The notes under the pieces: model-generated
What the model saw: the letters and a program-made list of their open reading frames with translations, nothing else
Told to the model about the DNA's origin: nothing
The model's database searches: none
In this document: piece by piece, positions 48,281-58,622 of the stretch
How the letters are laid out: each line of letters begins with the position of its first letter
Numbering within the stretch: the stretch's first letter is position 1
Assembly: GCF_012848475.1 (NCBI RefSeq)
Contig: NZ_CP051666.1
Coordinates: 1,511,001 to 1,575,000, forward strand
DNA from: Marinobacterium sp. LSUCC0821
GTDB lineage: Bacteria; Pseudomonadota; Gammaproteobacteria; Pseudomonadales; Balneatricaceae
Reading direction: 5' to 3'
DNA length: 64,000 nucleotides
Translations under genes and position numbers: made by a program

Positions 48281-50128
48281 GTGTCCAATCTGCCGGTTAT
48301 TGTTGGTTTTGGCGGAATAAGTCCAGCGGGGCGTTCATCCTTCAATCAAGGCTACAAACGCCTTGTCTTTGACAAACTGAGCCAATCAGAGCAACAAGAG
48401 GTTCTTCAGGACCTTAAAACGATTACGGGTGACAGAGACTCTGATCAAGCTGCGCTCTTGAACAAAACGCTGATCCGCAAAATACCAAAACCCTTTTTTG
48501 ATGCCGACCAGGTTCTGATGAACAAAGGTGCGGTTGTGAAATCTGGTAGCGACGCTATCCGTTTCCAACTGAGAAAACGCTACCTTCCGACCGTCACTCC
48601 ATCGCACTGGAGCATCACTGAGATCGATGCAGGTACAGTTGAAGTTTCCGTACAAGGCGAGATGGAACTTCTCTTCCCAGACACGCGCGAACTTCCAGTT
48701 CAGAGTGCAGGGATGCTTCCTGATGGCTTTGAACCAGGCAAGCTTTACCAGTCTCGCAACCATCCACGCGCAATCCAGATGGCCATCTATGCAGCATCAG
48801 ATGCTCTTGCCTCAGTTGGTATTGATGTTGACTCACTACTCGACACCCTAGCGCCTGACCAGATTGCAGTTTTTGCGAGCAACTCGATTGGCCAGCTTGA
48901 TGACCTAGGTTTTGGTGGATTGACCAAATACCCAGCACTTGGCAAACGCACTACATCTAAACAGATGCCACTGGGCTACGCTCAGATGCCTGCAGATTTT
49001 GTTAACGCTTACATGCTTGGCAACCTAGGCACGACAGGCGGCGCATTAGGTGCTTGTGCCACCTTTCTCTACAACCTCCGTAATGGTGTTGAAGCGATTC
49101 GCACTGGCAAAGCGGAGTTTGTACTTGTAGGCGGTGCTGATGCCCCTGTCACCCCAGAGGTGATTGAAGGTTTCCGTGCAATGGGTGCACTTGCTGAAGA
49201 TAAGCAGCTTCAGGCACTTGATAAACTTGCCAATATCAGCGAGGTGGACCACCGCCGTGCATGTCGTCCATTCGGTGAGAACTGTGGTTTCACGATTGGC
49301 GAATCAGCTCAATTCATCGTTCTGATGAGTGACCGTCTCGCTATTGAATCAGGCGCAAACATCTACGGTTCGGTACCGGATGTATATGTGCATGCTGATG
49401 GCTACAAGAAGTCAATCTCAGCTCCAGGTGTTGGTAACTACCTGACCCTCGGCAAGGCCGCTGCGCTGATTGAGAAACTGCTTGGCAGTGACGCATTGAA
49501 ACACCATTCAATGATCCAAGCACACGGCACCAGCACGCCACAAAACAGAACAACTGAGTCACATGTACTCAACCAGATCGCCAAAGCGTTCGATATTCAG
49601 GATTGGACCGTGGCAGCGGTTAAAGCTTATCTTGGCCACTCACAGGGCACAGCAGGTGGCGACCAGCTAGTGACGACATTGGGTGTATGGTCACACGGCA
49701 TTATTCCTGGCATCACTACGACACGAGCGATCGCTGAAGATGTCTATGCAAGCAACCTTAACCTGCCACTCGCACACATGGAGGTGGGTACCACCCATAT
49801 CTCTAGCGCACTGATTAACTCGAAAGGTTTTGGCGGAAATAACGCAACGGCTGCACTGTTATCACCTGAAGCGACTAAAACGCTACTAACAAAACGTTAC
49901 GGCGAGAAGGCGATGAGTGAATGGCAACACAAAGCTGAAAGAACGTTTGAAATTGCTAACGCCTACAATCAGGCCGCAATTAAAGGCGAGACAACACCAA
50001 CTTACCGCTACGACTACCGTGTCCTAAATGGCGAAGACCTCGATATCACCCATGCGGGCATTCGCGTTCCAGAACATAGTCTGCCGGTAAGTTTTGATGT
50101 AGCTAATCCCTACGACGATCTAGTCTAG
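48281..50128 (+). CDS. fabY: beta-ketoacyl-ACP synthase FabY
   Basis: A 615-residue ketosynthase of the FabY type first described in Pseudomonas aeruginosa, where it starts fatty acid synthesis by condensing acetyl-CoA with malonyl-ACP. The thiolase fold carries Cys259 in GACATFLYN, His415 in QAHGTSTP and His453 in YLGHSQG. Diagnostic segments are LPVIVGFGGISPAGRSSF at the start, QLDDLGFGGL, RRACRPFGENCGFT and INSKGFGGNNA. It is half again as long as FabB/FabF because of an N-terminal extension. The start is GTG after AGGAG. Confidence 0.92.
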   Translation: MSNLPVIVGFGGISPAGRSSFNQGYKRLVFDKLSQSEQQEVLQDLKTITGDRDSDQAALLNKTLIRKIPKPFFDADQVLMNKGAVVKSGSDAIRFQLRKRYLPTVTPSHWSITEIDAGTVEVSVQGEMELLFPDTRELPVQSAGMLPDGFEPGKLYQSRNHPRAIQMAIYAASDALASVGIDVDSLLDTLAPDQIAVFASNSIGQLDDLGFGGLTKYPALGKRTTSKQMPLGYAQMPADFVNAYMLGNLGTTGGALGACATFLYNLRNGVEAIRTGKAEFVLVGGADAPVTPEVIEGFRAMGALAEDKQLQALDKLANISEVDHRRACRPFGENCGFTIGESAQFIVLMSDRLAIESGANIYGSVPDVYVHADGYKKSISAPGVGNYLTLGKAAALIEKLLGSDALKHHSMIQAHGTSTPQNRTTESHVLNQIAKAFDIQDWTVAAVKAYLGHSQGTAGGDQLVTTLGVWSHGIIPGITTTRAIAEDVYASNLNLPLAHMEVGTTHISSALINSKGFGGNNATAALLSPEATKTLLTKRYGEKAMSEWQHKAERTFEIANAYNQAAIKGETTPTYRYDYRVLNGEDLDITHAGIRVPEHSLPVSFDVANPYDDLV

Positions 50129-50138
50129 AGCCAACTTC

Positions 50139-50594
50139 TCAGCGCTGGCCGGCAAAACCGAGCTGGCGCCAAGCTTCATAAACCACAATCGCACAAGCAT
50201 TAGATAGATTGAGACTGCGAGAGTCCGCTCTCATGGGCAGGGTTATAGCCTCTGTGGCTGCAATAACCTCTGCTGGAAGTCCTCGCGTTTCAGGCCCTAA
50301 CAGAATCATATCCCCAGCCTGAAAATCAGCCTCAGTATAGGAGCGATCTGTTTTCGTGGTCATTGACCAGATCTTGCGGGGCGTAAGTTCTGCGATACAC
50401 TTATCAAGATCTGGATGCACTTTGAGTGATGCAAACTCTGCATAATCTAAACCAGCACGACGCAGTCGCTTATCATCGAGCTCAAAGCCAAGCGGCTCAA
50501 TAAGATGGAGACGAAATCCGGTATTAGCACAGAGCCGAATGATATTCCCCGTATTGGGAGGAATCTCCGGCTCAAATAGAACCACATCTAACAT
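50139..50594 (-). CDS. trmL: tRNA (cytidine/uridine-2'-O-)-methyltransferase TrmL
   Basis: SPOUT-fold enzyme that 2'-O-methylates the wobble base of tRNA-Leu isoacceptors. The 151 residues have [19 protein letters not shown] near the start, [10 protein letters not shown], and the knot segment [29 protein letters not shown] at the end. It lies 2 bases downstream of ntrC on the minus strand and is convergent with fabY. Confidence 0.95.
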   Translation of the reverse strand: MLDVVLFEPEIPPNTGNIIRLCANTGFRLHLIEPLGFELDDKRLRRAGLDYAEFASLKVHPDLDKCIAELTPRKIWSMTTKTDRSYTEADFQAGDMILLGPETRGLPAEVIAATEAITLPMRADSRSLNLSNACAIVVYEAWRQLGFAGQR

Positions 50595-50596
50595 AG

Positions 50597-52021
50597 TTAA
50601 TCTTCAACACCGGCCGATTCGCTCATACCGTGATCTTTGAGCTTGCGCGTTAATGTATTTCTGCCCCAGCCAAGTAACTCTGATGCATCCCGTTTACGGC
50701 CGCCAGTATGCTTCAACGCCGTCTCCATTAAAACCCGTTCAAAGAGCAACTCAGCCTCTTTCAAAATACCGCGCTCACCTTCAAACAGACGCTGATCTGC
50801 CCAACTTCTGAGCGCCTGCTCCCAACTACCCACTAGCACCGGACGATCTGCTACATTTTCAAGTAGCTCCGGAGGCAAATCTGAAATTAACACTTCACGC
50901 CCAGAAGCCATCACCGTAAGCCATCGACAGGTGTTCTCAAGTTGGCGAACATTACCCGGCCAAGGCAATTTACGAAGAAACTCCTCAGTCTCAGATTTGA
51001 GAATCTTAGCCTCTACATTCAGCTCTTTTGCCGAGCGTGACAAGAAGTGCCTCGCCAAACGAGGAATATCTTCACGACGCTCAGAGAGCGAAGGAATATG
51101 TACACGTATAACATTAAGACGATGGAAGAGATCCTCACGGAACTTGCCCTGCTTTACGAGCTCTTCAAGGTTTTGATGGGTTGCCGCAATGATACGCACA
51201 TCCACTTTGACTGGCGTATGACCACCAACACGATAGAACTCACCATCAGCCAATACACGCAACAGTCGAGTTTGTGTATCGGCCGGCATATCTCCGATCT
51301 CATCTAAAAACAGTGTGCCGCCATCGGCTTGCTCGAAGCGACCACGGCGCGCCGCTGCAGCGCCAGTGAAGGCACCCTTCTCATGACCAAAAAGCTCAGA
51401 CTCAATAAGATCTTTTGGGATGGCCGCCATGTTTAGTGGGATAAAGGCGCTTTTTGATCGCGGGCTGTGTTTATGCAGTGCATGAGCAACCAGCTCTTTA
51501 CCGGTTCCTGACTCACCATTGATCAGAACTGTGATAGGCGAGTGACTTAAGCGACCAATGGCACGAAATACCTCCTGCATCGCAGGCGCTTCACCGATGA
51601 TCTCTGTAGGGGCATCCTCGACACGCACTACCTCACCCTTTCGCTGCTCCTCTACATGCTGAACTGCACGCTGAACAAGGGCTACTGCCTCATCGACATC
51701 AAAAGGTTTTGGCAGATACTCAAATGCACCTCCCTGATAGGAGGCAACGGCACTATCAAGATCTGAGTGAGCCGTCATAATGATCGTTGGAATGCTAGGA
51801 AACTCTTTCTGTAAAGCACCTAGCATCTCTAAGCCATCAATACCCGGCATACGGATATCGCTGACAATGACATCCGGCTGCTCTCTCTGAATCTTTCGTA
51901 ACAGCGAGTCACCTGACTCAAAGCACTCCGTCTCCAACCCCGCAGCCGATACAGCTTTTTCCAAAACCCAACGAATTGAGCGGTCATCATCTACTATCCA
52001 GACCTTAGCGGTACGACTCAT
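50597..52021 (-). CDS. ntrC: nitrogen regulation response regulator NtrC
   Basis: Sigma-54-dependent enhancer-binding activator of nitrogen assimilation. The 474 residues have a receiver with phospho-acceptor Asp55 (VSDIRMPG), an AAA+ domain with Walker A GESGTGKE (169-176) and the sigma-54-contacting GAFTGA, and a C-terminal Fis-type HTH ([24 protein letters not shown]). It follows ntrB directly. Its likely sites are the palindromes upstream of glnA and ntrB. Confidence 0.98.
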   Translation of the reverse strand: MSRTAKVWIVDDDRSIRWVLEKAVSAAGLETECFESGDSLLRKIQREQPDVIVSDIRMPGIDGLEMLGALQKEFPSIPTIIMTAHSDLDSAVASYQGGAFEYLPKPFDVDEAVALVQRAVQHVEEQRKGEVVRVEDAPTEIIGEAPAMQEVFRAIGRLSHSPITVLINGESGTGKELVAHALHKHSPRSKSAFIPLNMAAIPKDLIESELFGHEKGAFTGAAAARRGRFEQADGGTLFLDEIGDMPADTQTRLLRVLADGEFYRVGGHTPVKVDVRIIAATHQNLEELVKQGKFREDLFHRLNVIRVHIPSLSERREDIPRLARHFLSRSAKELNVEAKILKSETEEFLRKLPWPGNVRQLENTCRWLTVMASGREVLISDLPPELLENVADRPVLVGSWEQALRSWADQRLFEGERGILKEAELLFERVLMETALKHTGGRKRDASELLGWGRNTLTRKLKDHGMSESAGVED

Positions 52022-52022
52022 A

Positions 52023-53078
52023 TTAGAGCTCCAACGGAATTAAAATTTGAAAATTGGTTTCACCTGGAATCGACGTCACTTCAATCAATCCCTGATGTTG
52101 GTTAATTACTGACTGGGCTATCGATAGGCCTAATCCAGAGCCCTCTGCTCGGCCCGTCACCATCGGGTAAAAGACCGAATCCAGAAGTTCTTTAGGGATA
52201 CCTGGACCATTATCGATAATGTCGACCTTGCAGACTAAACGGTGCTGTTCTGTCCCTAGAGTCACACGCCTAACAGCACGAGTTTTCATCGTAATCGTTG
52301 GAGACTCGGTACCCGCCTCTGTTAGCGCCTGCATTGCATTTCTACAGATATTAAGCACAACTTGAATGAGCTGTTCATAGTCACCATCAAACTCAGGCAA
52401 GCTAGGGTCGTAATCACGCACCATCTTAATATTACCCTGATCTTCAACCTCAATCAGGGAGCGAACATGCTCAAGCACTGCGTGGATATTTAGCCGCTCA
52501 ATATTGGGTTTGCGATAGGGACCCATTAAGCGGTCGACGAGATTACGTAAACGATCCGTCTCCTCAACGATGATTCGTGTGAACTCTTTTAACTCCTCAT
52601 TATCGAGCTCTCGATCAAGGAGTTGAGCTGCACCACGAATACCTCCTAGAGGATTTTTAATCTCGTGTGCTAAACCACGTACAAGCACCTTAGCGGTAGC
52701 GTGTCGATTCAACATCTCCTCTTCACGCTCAATACGGGCTAACCGATCGCGCGGTTGAATCTCTATAAGTAGGTTGTGAGGTGATATTTTAGTCGCAGTA
52801 AAATCGGTGATGATCTCGTTACCTTTAAAGGTCATCAAGCGTGCCTCACGTTTACTTACGCGCTGCCCTGCTTGCACCAACCCCTGTAGCAGCTCCAACT
52901 CTTCTGTGGCACCTAGAAATAGCTGATCAATCGGCTCTGCCAAGAGTCTGCGCAAACTCGCCTCTAGCAGCATCTCTGCAGAGGAGTTCATATAGGTCAC
53001 CTCAAAACGACCGTTTAGCAAAATCACGGCAGATGTGAGGTTTTCTAAGATCTGCTTTTCAGTAACTGGGCGCGACAT
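52023..53078 (-). CDS. ntrB: nitrogen regulation sensor kinase NtrB
   Basis: Cytoplasmic histidine kinase/phosphatase controlling NtrC, regulated by PII. The 351 residues have a PAS domain (about 8-110), the phospho-accepting His138 in LAHEIKNPLGG, and a C-terminal ATPase domain (NICRNAMQAL, DNGPGIP, GSGLGLSIAQ). The start MSRPVTEKQ is chosen because AAGAG lies before it; the frame extends 21 codons upstream. Confidence 0.97.
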   Translation of the reverse strand: MSRPVTEKQILENLTSAVILLNGRFEVTYMNSSAEMLLEASLRRLLAEPIDQLFLGATEELELLQGLVQAGQRVSKREARLMTFKGNEIITDFTATKISPHNLLIEIQPRDRLARIEREEEMLNRHATAKVLVRGLAHEIKNPLGGIRGAAQLLDRELDNEELKEFTRIIVEETDRLRNLVDRLMGPYRKPNIERLNIHAVLEHVRSLIEVEDQGNIKMVRDYDPSLPEFDGDYEQLIQVVLNICRNAMQALTEAGTESPTITMKTRAVRRVTLGTEQHRLVCKVDIIDNGPGIPKELLDSVFYPMVTGRAEGSGLGLSIAQSVINQHQGLIEVTSIPGETNFQILIPLEL

Positions 53079-53200
53079 ATAACGACTCTTAATTGATGGC
53101 ATTTCTAATGCAAGAAAGCTGCCAACTTTGAGAAAGCCCATAAATACGGGACTCTTCTATATTTTGATGCACTCAATCATGGCACAACCAAAGCGACAAT

Positions 53201-53215
53201 GCACCAATTTGGTGC
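53201..53215. promoter_or_regulatory. NtrC-binding site upstream of ntrBC
   Basis: GCACCAATTTGGTGC is a perfect dyad matching the NtrC consensus, flanked by T and A to give a 17-base palindrome. It lies between the glnA terminator and ntrB, about 123 bases before the ntrB start. In E. coli an NtrC site at this location represses the glnL promoter. Confidence 0.75.
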
Positions 53216-53240
53216 AGCGTCTTTTTGACAAACAGCAGAG

Positions 53241-53274
53241 ACCAAAAAGCCCGGACAGTGCCGGGCTTTTTGGT
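53241..53274. terminator. Terminator after glnA
   Basis: A perfect 14-bp stem (ACCAAAAAGCCCGG and its complement) with a 6-base loop, bearing an internal T-run on the minus strand, 13 bases past the glnA stop. Readthrough into ntrB would have to pass it. Confidence 0.9.
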
Positions 53275-53286
53275 AGAAGAGAGATC

Positions 53287-54693
53287 TTATACTGAGTAGT
53301 ACAGATCGTACTCAACTGGGTGAGTAGTTGTGCTAACACGTAGACACTCTTCACGCTTAAGCTCGATGTAAGCTTCAAGCATGTCTTCAGTGAATACGCC
53401 ACCACGAGTTAGGAACTCGTGATCAGCTTCTAGAGCAGCAAGAGCTTCTTCTAGAGAACCACACACCTGTGGGATCTTAGCAGCTTCTTCAGCTGGTAGA
53501 TCGTAAAGGTCTTTATCAGCTGCATCGCCAGGATGGATCTTGTTCTGAATACCATCTAGACCCGCCATCATAAGCGCTGCGAAACATAGGTATGGGTTCG
53601 CAATTGGGTCTGGGAAGCGAGTTTCGATACGACGGCCTTTAGGGCTAGTTACGTATGGAATACGGATAGACGCTGAACGGTTACGAGCAGAGTAAGCAAG
53701 CATTACTGGTGCTTCGAAGCCTGGTACTAGACGCTTGTAAGAGTTAGTACCTGGGTTACAGATAGCGTTCAGTGCTTTAGCGTGCTTAATGATACCGCCG
53801 ATGTAGTAAAGCGCTTCTTCAGATAGGCCAGCGTAAGCGTCGCCTGCGAAGATGTTCACACCGTTCTTAGATAGAGACTGGTGAACGTGCATACCAGAAC
53901 CGTTGTCACCAACCATTGGCTTAGGCATGAAAGTAGCCGTTTTGCCGTAAGCGTGAGCAACGTTGTGTACAGCGTACTTAAGAATCTGAACTTCGTCAGC
54001 TTTCTTGACTAGTGTGTTACCAGCAACACCGATTTCACACTGACCAGCAGTTGCTACTTCGTGGTGGTGAACTTCAACGTGAAGACCCATAGCTGTCATC
54101 GCGTCACACATAGCTGCACGGATGTCGTGTAGTGAGTCTACTGGTGGTACTGGAAAGTAACCGCCTTTAACGCGTGGACGGTGACCAGTGTTACCACCTT
54201 CGAATTTACCGCTTGAAGACCAAGCAGCTTCTTCAGAAGAGATAGTGTAGCCACAACCAGACATGTCGTTGTGGAAGTGAACTTCGTCAAATACGAAGAA
54301 CTCTGGCTCTGGACCGAACATTGCAGAGTCTGCGATGCCAGTAGATTTTAGGTACTCTTCAGCGCGACGAGCAACTGAACGTGGGTCACGCTCGTAGCCA
54401 AGACCAGTAGCTGGCTCAACGATGTCACAACGTACGATTACAGTTGCATCTTCGAAGAACGGATCAACGAAAGATGAGCTGTCATCTGGAAGAAGGATCA
54501 TGTCAGAATCGTTAATACCCTTCCAACCTTCGATTGATGAACCGTCGAACATCTTGCCATCTTCGAAGAAGTTGTCGCCCATCTCATGAACTGGGATAGT
54601 AACGTGCTGCTCTTTACCACGTGAATCGGTGAAGCGAAGATCAACCCACTTCGCATCAATTTCTTTGATCAGATTAATTGTTCTGTCTGACAT
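53287..54693 (-). CDS. glnA: glutamine synthetase type I
   Basis: Dodecameric enzyme making glutamine from glutamate, ammonia and ATP. The 468 residues include [24 protein letters not shown], the ATP-binding [17 protein letters not shown], and the adenylylation site Tyr397 in [11 protein letters not shown], so it is the GS-I beta form regulated by GlnE. The start at MSDRTINLI follows GGAGAG. A sigma-54 promoter and NtrC sites lie upstream. Confidence 0.99.
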   Translation of the reverse strand: MSDRTINLIKEIDAKWVDLRFTDSRGKEQHVTIPVHEMGDNFFEDGKMFDGSSIEGWKGINDSDMILLPDDSSSFVDPFFEDATVIVRCDIVEPATGLGYERDPRSVARRAEEYLKSTGIADSAMFGPEPEFFVFDEVHFHNDMSGCGYTISSEEAAWSSSGKFEGGNTGHRPRVKGGYFPVPPVDSLHDIRAAMCDAMTAMGLHVEVHHHEVATAGQCEIGVAGNTLVKKADEVQILKYAVHNVAHAYGKTATFMPKPMVGDNGSGMHVHQSLSKNGVNIFAGDAYAGLSEEALYYIGGIIKHAKALNAICNPGTNSYKRLVPGFEAPVMLAYSARNRSASIRIPYVTSPKGRRIETRFPDPIANPYLCFAALMMAGLDGIQNKIHPGDAADKDLYDLPAEEAAKIPQVCGSLEEALAALEADHEFLTRGGVFTEDMLEAYIELKREECLRVSTTTHPVEYDLYYSV

Positions 54694-54773
54694 TTGGCTC
54701 TCCATTTCAGATATTGCCAGCCTGTAAGCTTTGATTAGCGTCTAAACCTAGACGTAGGTTCGGCAGTAAGTAA

Positions 54774-54788
54774 GCAAACAGTATGCCA
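54774..54788 (-). promoter_or_regulatory. Sigma-54 promoter of glnA
   Basis: On the minus strand TGGCATACTGTTTGC has the invariant GG and GC dinucleotides separated by exactly 10 bases. Transcription should start near 54762, giving a leader of about 69 bases. Confidence 0.85.
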
Positions 54789-54854
54789 ACTTTGCAGAAC
54801 CCCGTGTTTTCAGTGTTTTGCGCTGACTCGGGGGAGCTTATTAACACGCAAAAC

Positions 54855-54870
54855 GCACCAAATTAAGGCA
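54855..54870. promoter_or_regulatory. Weaker NtrC-like site upstream of glnA
   Basis: GCACCAAATTAAGGCA has one conserved half (GCACCA) and a degenerate second half. Its centre is about 30 bases, three helical turns, from the strong site, the spacing seen for the glnA enhancer pair of E. coli. Confidence 0.5.
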
Positions 54871-54884
54871 CACTCAAACTTCGC

Positions 54885-54899
54885 GCACCAAAATGGTGC
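54885..54899. promoter_or_regulatory. Strong NtrC-binding enhancer site upstream of glnA
   Basis: GCACCAAAATGGTGC is a perfect 6-3-6 dyad centred about 130 bases upstream of the predicted glnA start point. It matches the NtrC consensus. Confidence 0.82.
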
Positions 54900-55012
54900 A
54901 AACTGTACACAGCCGCAGCTTGATTGTGCGAATATAATACTCTTACTAGAGTTTTTTGCACTAAGTAAGCCAGTCAAAATAACGTTTTTTTACCATTAAT
55001 AGGGCTTATAAG

Positions 55013-55042
55013 TTCGCTATGAGAGGCCGCGACGCGTATAAT
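55013..55042 (+). promoter_or_regulatory. Predicted typA promoter
   Basis: A perfect TATAAT (55037-55042) is preceded at 18 bases by a weak TTCGCT. It lies 33 bases before the GTG start. CCGCGC follows the -10 box, a GC-rich discriminator. Confidence 0.55.
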
Positions 55043-55074
55043 CCGCGCATCTTAAATCTATAGAGAATTTCCAC

Positions 55075-56883
55075 GTGATTGAGAATCTACGAAATATCGC
55101 GATTATCGCGCACGTCGACCATGGTAAAACCACTCTGGTCGATAAACTGCTACAGCAGTCAGGTACGTTAGACCGTCGTAACGAAGGCGCAGAGCGCGTT
55201 ATGGACTCAAACGACCAGGAGCGTGAGCGCGGCATTACAATCCTAGCTAAAAACACCGCAATCAAGTGGAACGACTACCGTATCAACATCGTTGACACAC
55301 CGGGGCACGCTGACTTTGGTGGTGAGGTAGAGCGCGTACTTTCAATGGTCGACTGTGTACTTCTGCTTGTCGACGCTGTTGATGGCCCAATGCCACAGAC
55401 TCGCTTTGTTACGCAAAAAGCCTTTGCTCGCGGCCTAAAGCCTATCGTTGTTATCAATAAGATTGACCGCCCAGGCGCTCGTCCAGATTGGGTTATGGAT
55501 CAGGTATTCGAACTATTCGACAACCTAGGCGCAACTGATGAGCAACTAGACTTCCCTGTTGTATACGCTTCAGCTATTAACGGCATCGCTGGTAATGACC
55601 ACGAAGCGATGGCAGAAGACATGACTCCGCTGTTTGAAGCGATCATCGAGCACGTAGAAGCACCTCATGTAGATGTTGACGGCCCTTTCCAGATGCAGAT
55701 CTCCGCGCTTGACTACAACAGCTTCGCTGGTGTTATCGGTGTTGGTCGTATCTCTCGCGGCAAGGTCAAAACTAACACGCCAGTTAAGATTATCGACGCA
55801 CACGCCAAAGTGCGTAACGGTCGAGTTTTAACGATCATGGGCTACCACGGCCTTGAGCGCGTTGAGGTCTCTGAAGCTCAGGCGGGCGATATCGTCTGTG
55901 TAACGGGTATGGACGAACTAAACATCTCTGACACCATCTGTAACCCAGATGTTGTTGAAGCCCTTCCAGCTCTATCTGTAGATGAACCTACAGTATCAAT
56001 GACCTTCCAAGTAAACGACTCTCCGTTTGCTGGTAAAGAGGGTAAATTCGTTACTAGCCGCAACATCAAAGAGCGTCTAGAGCGTGAATTGATTCACAAC
56101 GTAGCACTTCGCGTAGAACAGGGCGACAGCCCAGAGAAATTCCGCGTATCGGGTCGTGGTGAACTTCACCTTTCAGTACTTATCGAATCTATGCGTCGCG
56201 AAGGCTTTGAGCTTGGCATCTCCCGTCCTGAAGTAATTCAGAAAGTTGTTGATGGCGTAGTTCAAGAGCCGTATGAGATTGTAATGATCGACGTAGAAGA
56301 TCAGCACCAGGGCGCTATCATCGAAGAGCTAGGCAAACGCCGCGCTGACATGACCAATATGGAAGTGGATGGCAAAGGTCGTTGCCGACTAACATTCATG
56401 ATCCCATCACGTGGTCTTATCGGTTTCCGTAGCCAGTTCCTAACCATGACATCTGGCACAGGTATCATGAACTCTATCTTCGACCACTACGGCGAAGTGA
56501 AAGAGGGTGAATCGGTTACTCGTAACAACGGCGTACTTGTTTCAATGGTTACAGGTAAAGTGCTTGGTTACTCACTGTTCACGCTTCAGGAGCGTGGCCG
56601 CCTAATGATCGGACCAAACATCGATACGTACGAAGGTATGATTATCGGTATCCACAGCCGCTCGAATGACCTAGCCGTTAACCCAACTAAAGGTAAACAG
56701 CTAACCAACGTTCGTGCATCGGGTACTGATGAGAACATCATTCTGACTCCACCAGTTCGCTTCTCACTTGAGCAGGCACTGGACTTCATCGAAGATGACG
56801 AGCTAGTAGAAGTAACGCCAGAGAGCATTCGTATCCGTAAGAAGCTACTTACAGAAAACGCTCGTAAACGCGCTAAGAAGTAA
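55075..56883 (+). CDS. typA: ribosome-associated GTPase TypA/BipA
   Basis: Translational GTPase of the EF-G superfamily that binds 70S ribosomes and aids 50S assembly at low temperature or under stress. The 602 residues carry [16 protein letters not shown] and [10 protein letters not shown], then domain II and the BipA-specific C-terminal domain ([22 protein letters not shown]). The start is GTG with only a weak ribosome site (AGAGAA). It is monocistronic. Confidence 0.98.
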   Translation: MIENLRNIAIIAHVDHGKTTLVDKLLQQSGTLDRRNEGAERVMDSNDQERERGITILAKNTAIKWNDYRINIVDTPGHADFGGEVERVLSMVDCVLLLVDAVDGPMPQTRFVTQKAFARGLKPIVVINKIDRPGARPDWVMDQVFELFDNLGATDEQLDFPVVYASAINGIAGNDHEAMAEDMTPLFEAIIEHVEAPHVDVDGPFQMQISALDYNSFAGVIGVGRISRGKVKTNTPVKIIDAHAKVRNGRVLTIMGYHGLERVEVSEAQAGDIVCVTGMDELNISDTICNPDVVEALPALSVDEPTVSMTFQVNDSPFAGKEGKFVTSRNIKERLERELIHNVALRVEQGDSPEKFRVSGRGELHLSVLIESMRREGFELGISRPEVIQKVVDGVVQEPYEIVMIDVEDQHQGAIIEELGKRRADMTNMEVDGKGRCRLTFMIPSRGLIGFRSQFLTMTSGTGIMNSIFDHYGEVKEGESVTRNNGVLVSMVTGKVLGYSLFTLQERGRLMIGPNIDTYEGMIIGIHSRSNDLAVNPTKGKQLTNVRASGTDENIILTPPVRFSLEQALDFIEDDELVEVTPESIRIRKKLLTENARKRAKK

Positions 56884-56907
56884 TCACCTCTTAACTTCTC
56901 TTAAAAG

Positions 56908-56937
56908 GGCGCCAATGAAAATTGGCGCCTTTTTTTA
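56908..56937 (+). terminator. Terminator after typA
   Basis: A 9-bp stem (GGCGCCAAT with ATTGGCGCC) closed by a GAAA loop is followed by eight T. Confidence 0.92.
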
Positions 56938-57008
56938 TGCTGAAATCAACACAACTGAGAGTTACACTCGCTTAATGTAATTGCATTCGACTAGATGGAA
57001 CTAGTGCC

Positions 57009-58622
57009 ATGTCAAAAAAGAAAAATAGTATCTTCTACCGCGTCAGCCCTATCCTCTTCTCAATAATCGGGATGGCGCTAAGCCACAACCTCTTTTTCCT
57101 TGTTCTACCGCTTCAAATGAAGAGCGCAGGGCTTAACTCTTCGCAGGTTGGTATTGCGATGGGTATGTTTGCAGCAGGCTCAATTGCTGCAGGCCTTTTT
57201 GGTTCAAAGTTGGTCAACCGAGTCGGTCACATACGCGCCTTTGCAAGTTTTGCTGCCACGCTCTCTATCGTCTCAATTGCCCATAGTTTTATGGACTCGT
57301 TTTTTGTCATTAGCGCGCTACGTGTAATCGCGGGTTTCTGTTTTATCGCAAGCTTTATCACGCTAGAGAGCTGGCTCAATGTAATGAGTGACAGTTCGAA
57401 CCGCGGCAAGTTGTTTAGCGTCTACCAGATCTTCTTCGCTTTGGGCTTTGGCGCAGCGCCCTTCTTGATGAGCCAGACAGGCGAGAGTGACATCCGCCTT
57501 TACGGAGTAATCAGCGCGCTAACGGCGGTCGCTTTAATCATCATGGCGATGAGTCGCATGCCACAGCCAGAGCTCCCTGGCAGAAGCAGAGCAATGAGCC
57601 TAAAGAAACTCTGGGGCTACTCACCCTCTGGCACCTTCTCTTGTGTAATTGCGGGCTCCATTGGTTCAGCAAGCGTATCGCTAATAGCACTGTACGCTTA
57701 TGCTCGAGGCTTTCACGGTCCACTCTTATCCGTCATTCTTGGCTCATACCTGCTAGGCGGCCTATTAACACAGTATCCGACAGGTTGGTTCGCTGACCGT
57801 TTCGATAAACGTACGGTTGGCGCAGCATTAATGTTGGTGGGTATAGGTTCAAATGCGATCATCATTTTGGACTACTTTGAAAACCTTCCAACGAGCATTG
57901 TTGTTCTATTCTTCCTACTTTCGGGCGGTGCAGGCGCTGCCATTTTTCCACTTGCAGTGACACAGGTGTTTGACCACATTGAGACCAAAGAGGCGCTACC
58001 AGCAACAAGTACAATGCAGATTTTGCTTGGGGTAGGCGGCGTACTGGGGCCAATCATAGCCGGCGCTTTGATGACCGCATTCAGTGAGATCTGGCTCTAC
58101 TTCTATGTCATTGTCCTGCATGTGATACTGATGGCATTCCTGCTTATACGTAAGCTATTCATTCGTACGGAGCGATTGGAACCAGCACAGCCATATCAGA
58201 TGACAACCAACCCCGCTTCTGTACCTCCACTTGAAGAGTATGTTAAGGCTGAGATTGCAGAACCTGCACTCAAGCTACTGATAGAAGCGCTTAAGCAGAC
58301 GCCGAAAAACCCACAAGCACTTATCAAAGTAACTTTGGAGTCGGCCAAATTGCAGGCCGAAGACGTAGCCCTGCAAATGGTTCTGAAGCTACCTAAATAC
58401 GCTGGTGAACTGACAGAGCACCTCGTCACTCTATACCCAGAAAAACGTTTAGAAGTTGCCCGCTCGTTGACCGACTTTTTTGACCTACACAAAACCCGAA
58501 TCAACTATGCGATTGTTGGCGGTCTTAAAACCAACGCGACGGACAAAGAGATATTTGAAATTGATAGACTCATTGAGCTGCGTAAACAGCGCCTCAAAGA
58601 GGTAGGACTCCCTGTCGAATGA
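57009..58622 (+). CDS. MFS transporter with long C-terminal cytosolic extension
   Basis: A 537-residue major facilitator superfamily protein resembling YcaD-type carriers. About 12 membrane segments occupy residues 10-385, with the A-like motif GSKLVNRVGHIRA between helices 2 and 3 and WFADRFDKR between 8 and 9. Residues from about 395 to 537 are soluble, rich in Leu/Lys/Glu and apparently helical (ALKLLIEALKQTPKNPQALIKVTLESAKLQAEDVALQM), without a domain I recognise. It overlaps pip by 4 bases (ATGA). The substrate is unknown. Confidence 0.85.
   Translation: MSKKKNSIFYRVSPILFSIIGMALSHNLFFLVLPLQMKSAGLNSSQVGIAMGMFAAGSIAAGLFGSKLVNRVGHIRAFASFAATLSIVSIAHSFMDSFFVISALRVIAGFCFIASFITLESWLNVMSDSSNRGKLFSVYQIFFALGFGAAPFLMSQTGESDIRLYGVISALTAVALIIMAMSRMPQPELPGRSRAMSLKKLWGYSPSGTFSCVIAGSIGSASVSLIALYAYARGFHGPLLSVILGSYLLGGLLTQYPTGWFADRFDKRTVGAALMLVGIGSNAIIILDYFENLPTSIVVLFFLLSGGAGAAIFPLAVTQVFDHIETKEALPATSTMQILLGVGGVLGPIIAGALMTAFSEIWLYFYVIVLHVILMAFLLIRKLFIRTERLEPAQPYQMTTNPASVPPLEEYVKAEIAEPALKLLIEALKQTPKNPQALIKVTLESAKLQAEDVALQMVLKLPKYAGELTEHLVTLYPEKRLEVARSLTDFFDLHKTRINYAIVGGLKTNATDKEIFEIDRLIELRKQRLKEVGLPVE

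Noticed and set aside
50931..51307. Plus-strand frames antisense to ntrC
   Set aside because: Fully contained in a gene with complete receiver, AAA+ and HTH domains; no independent support.
54939..54957. Small terminator-like hairpin (ACTCT/AGAGT followed by T) in the glnA-typA gap
   Set aside because: Only a 5-bp stem and directly after a stray TATAAT; too weak to call a terminator or small RNA.
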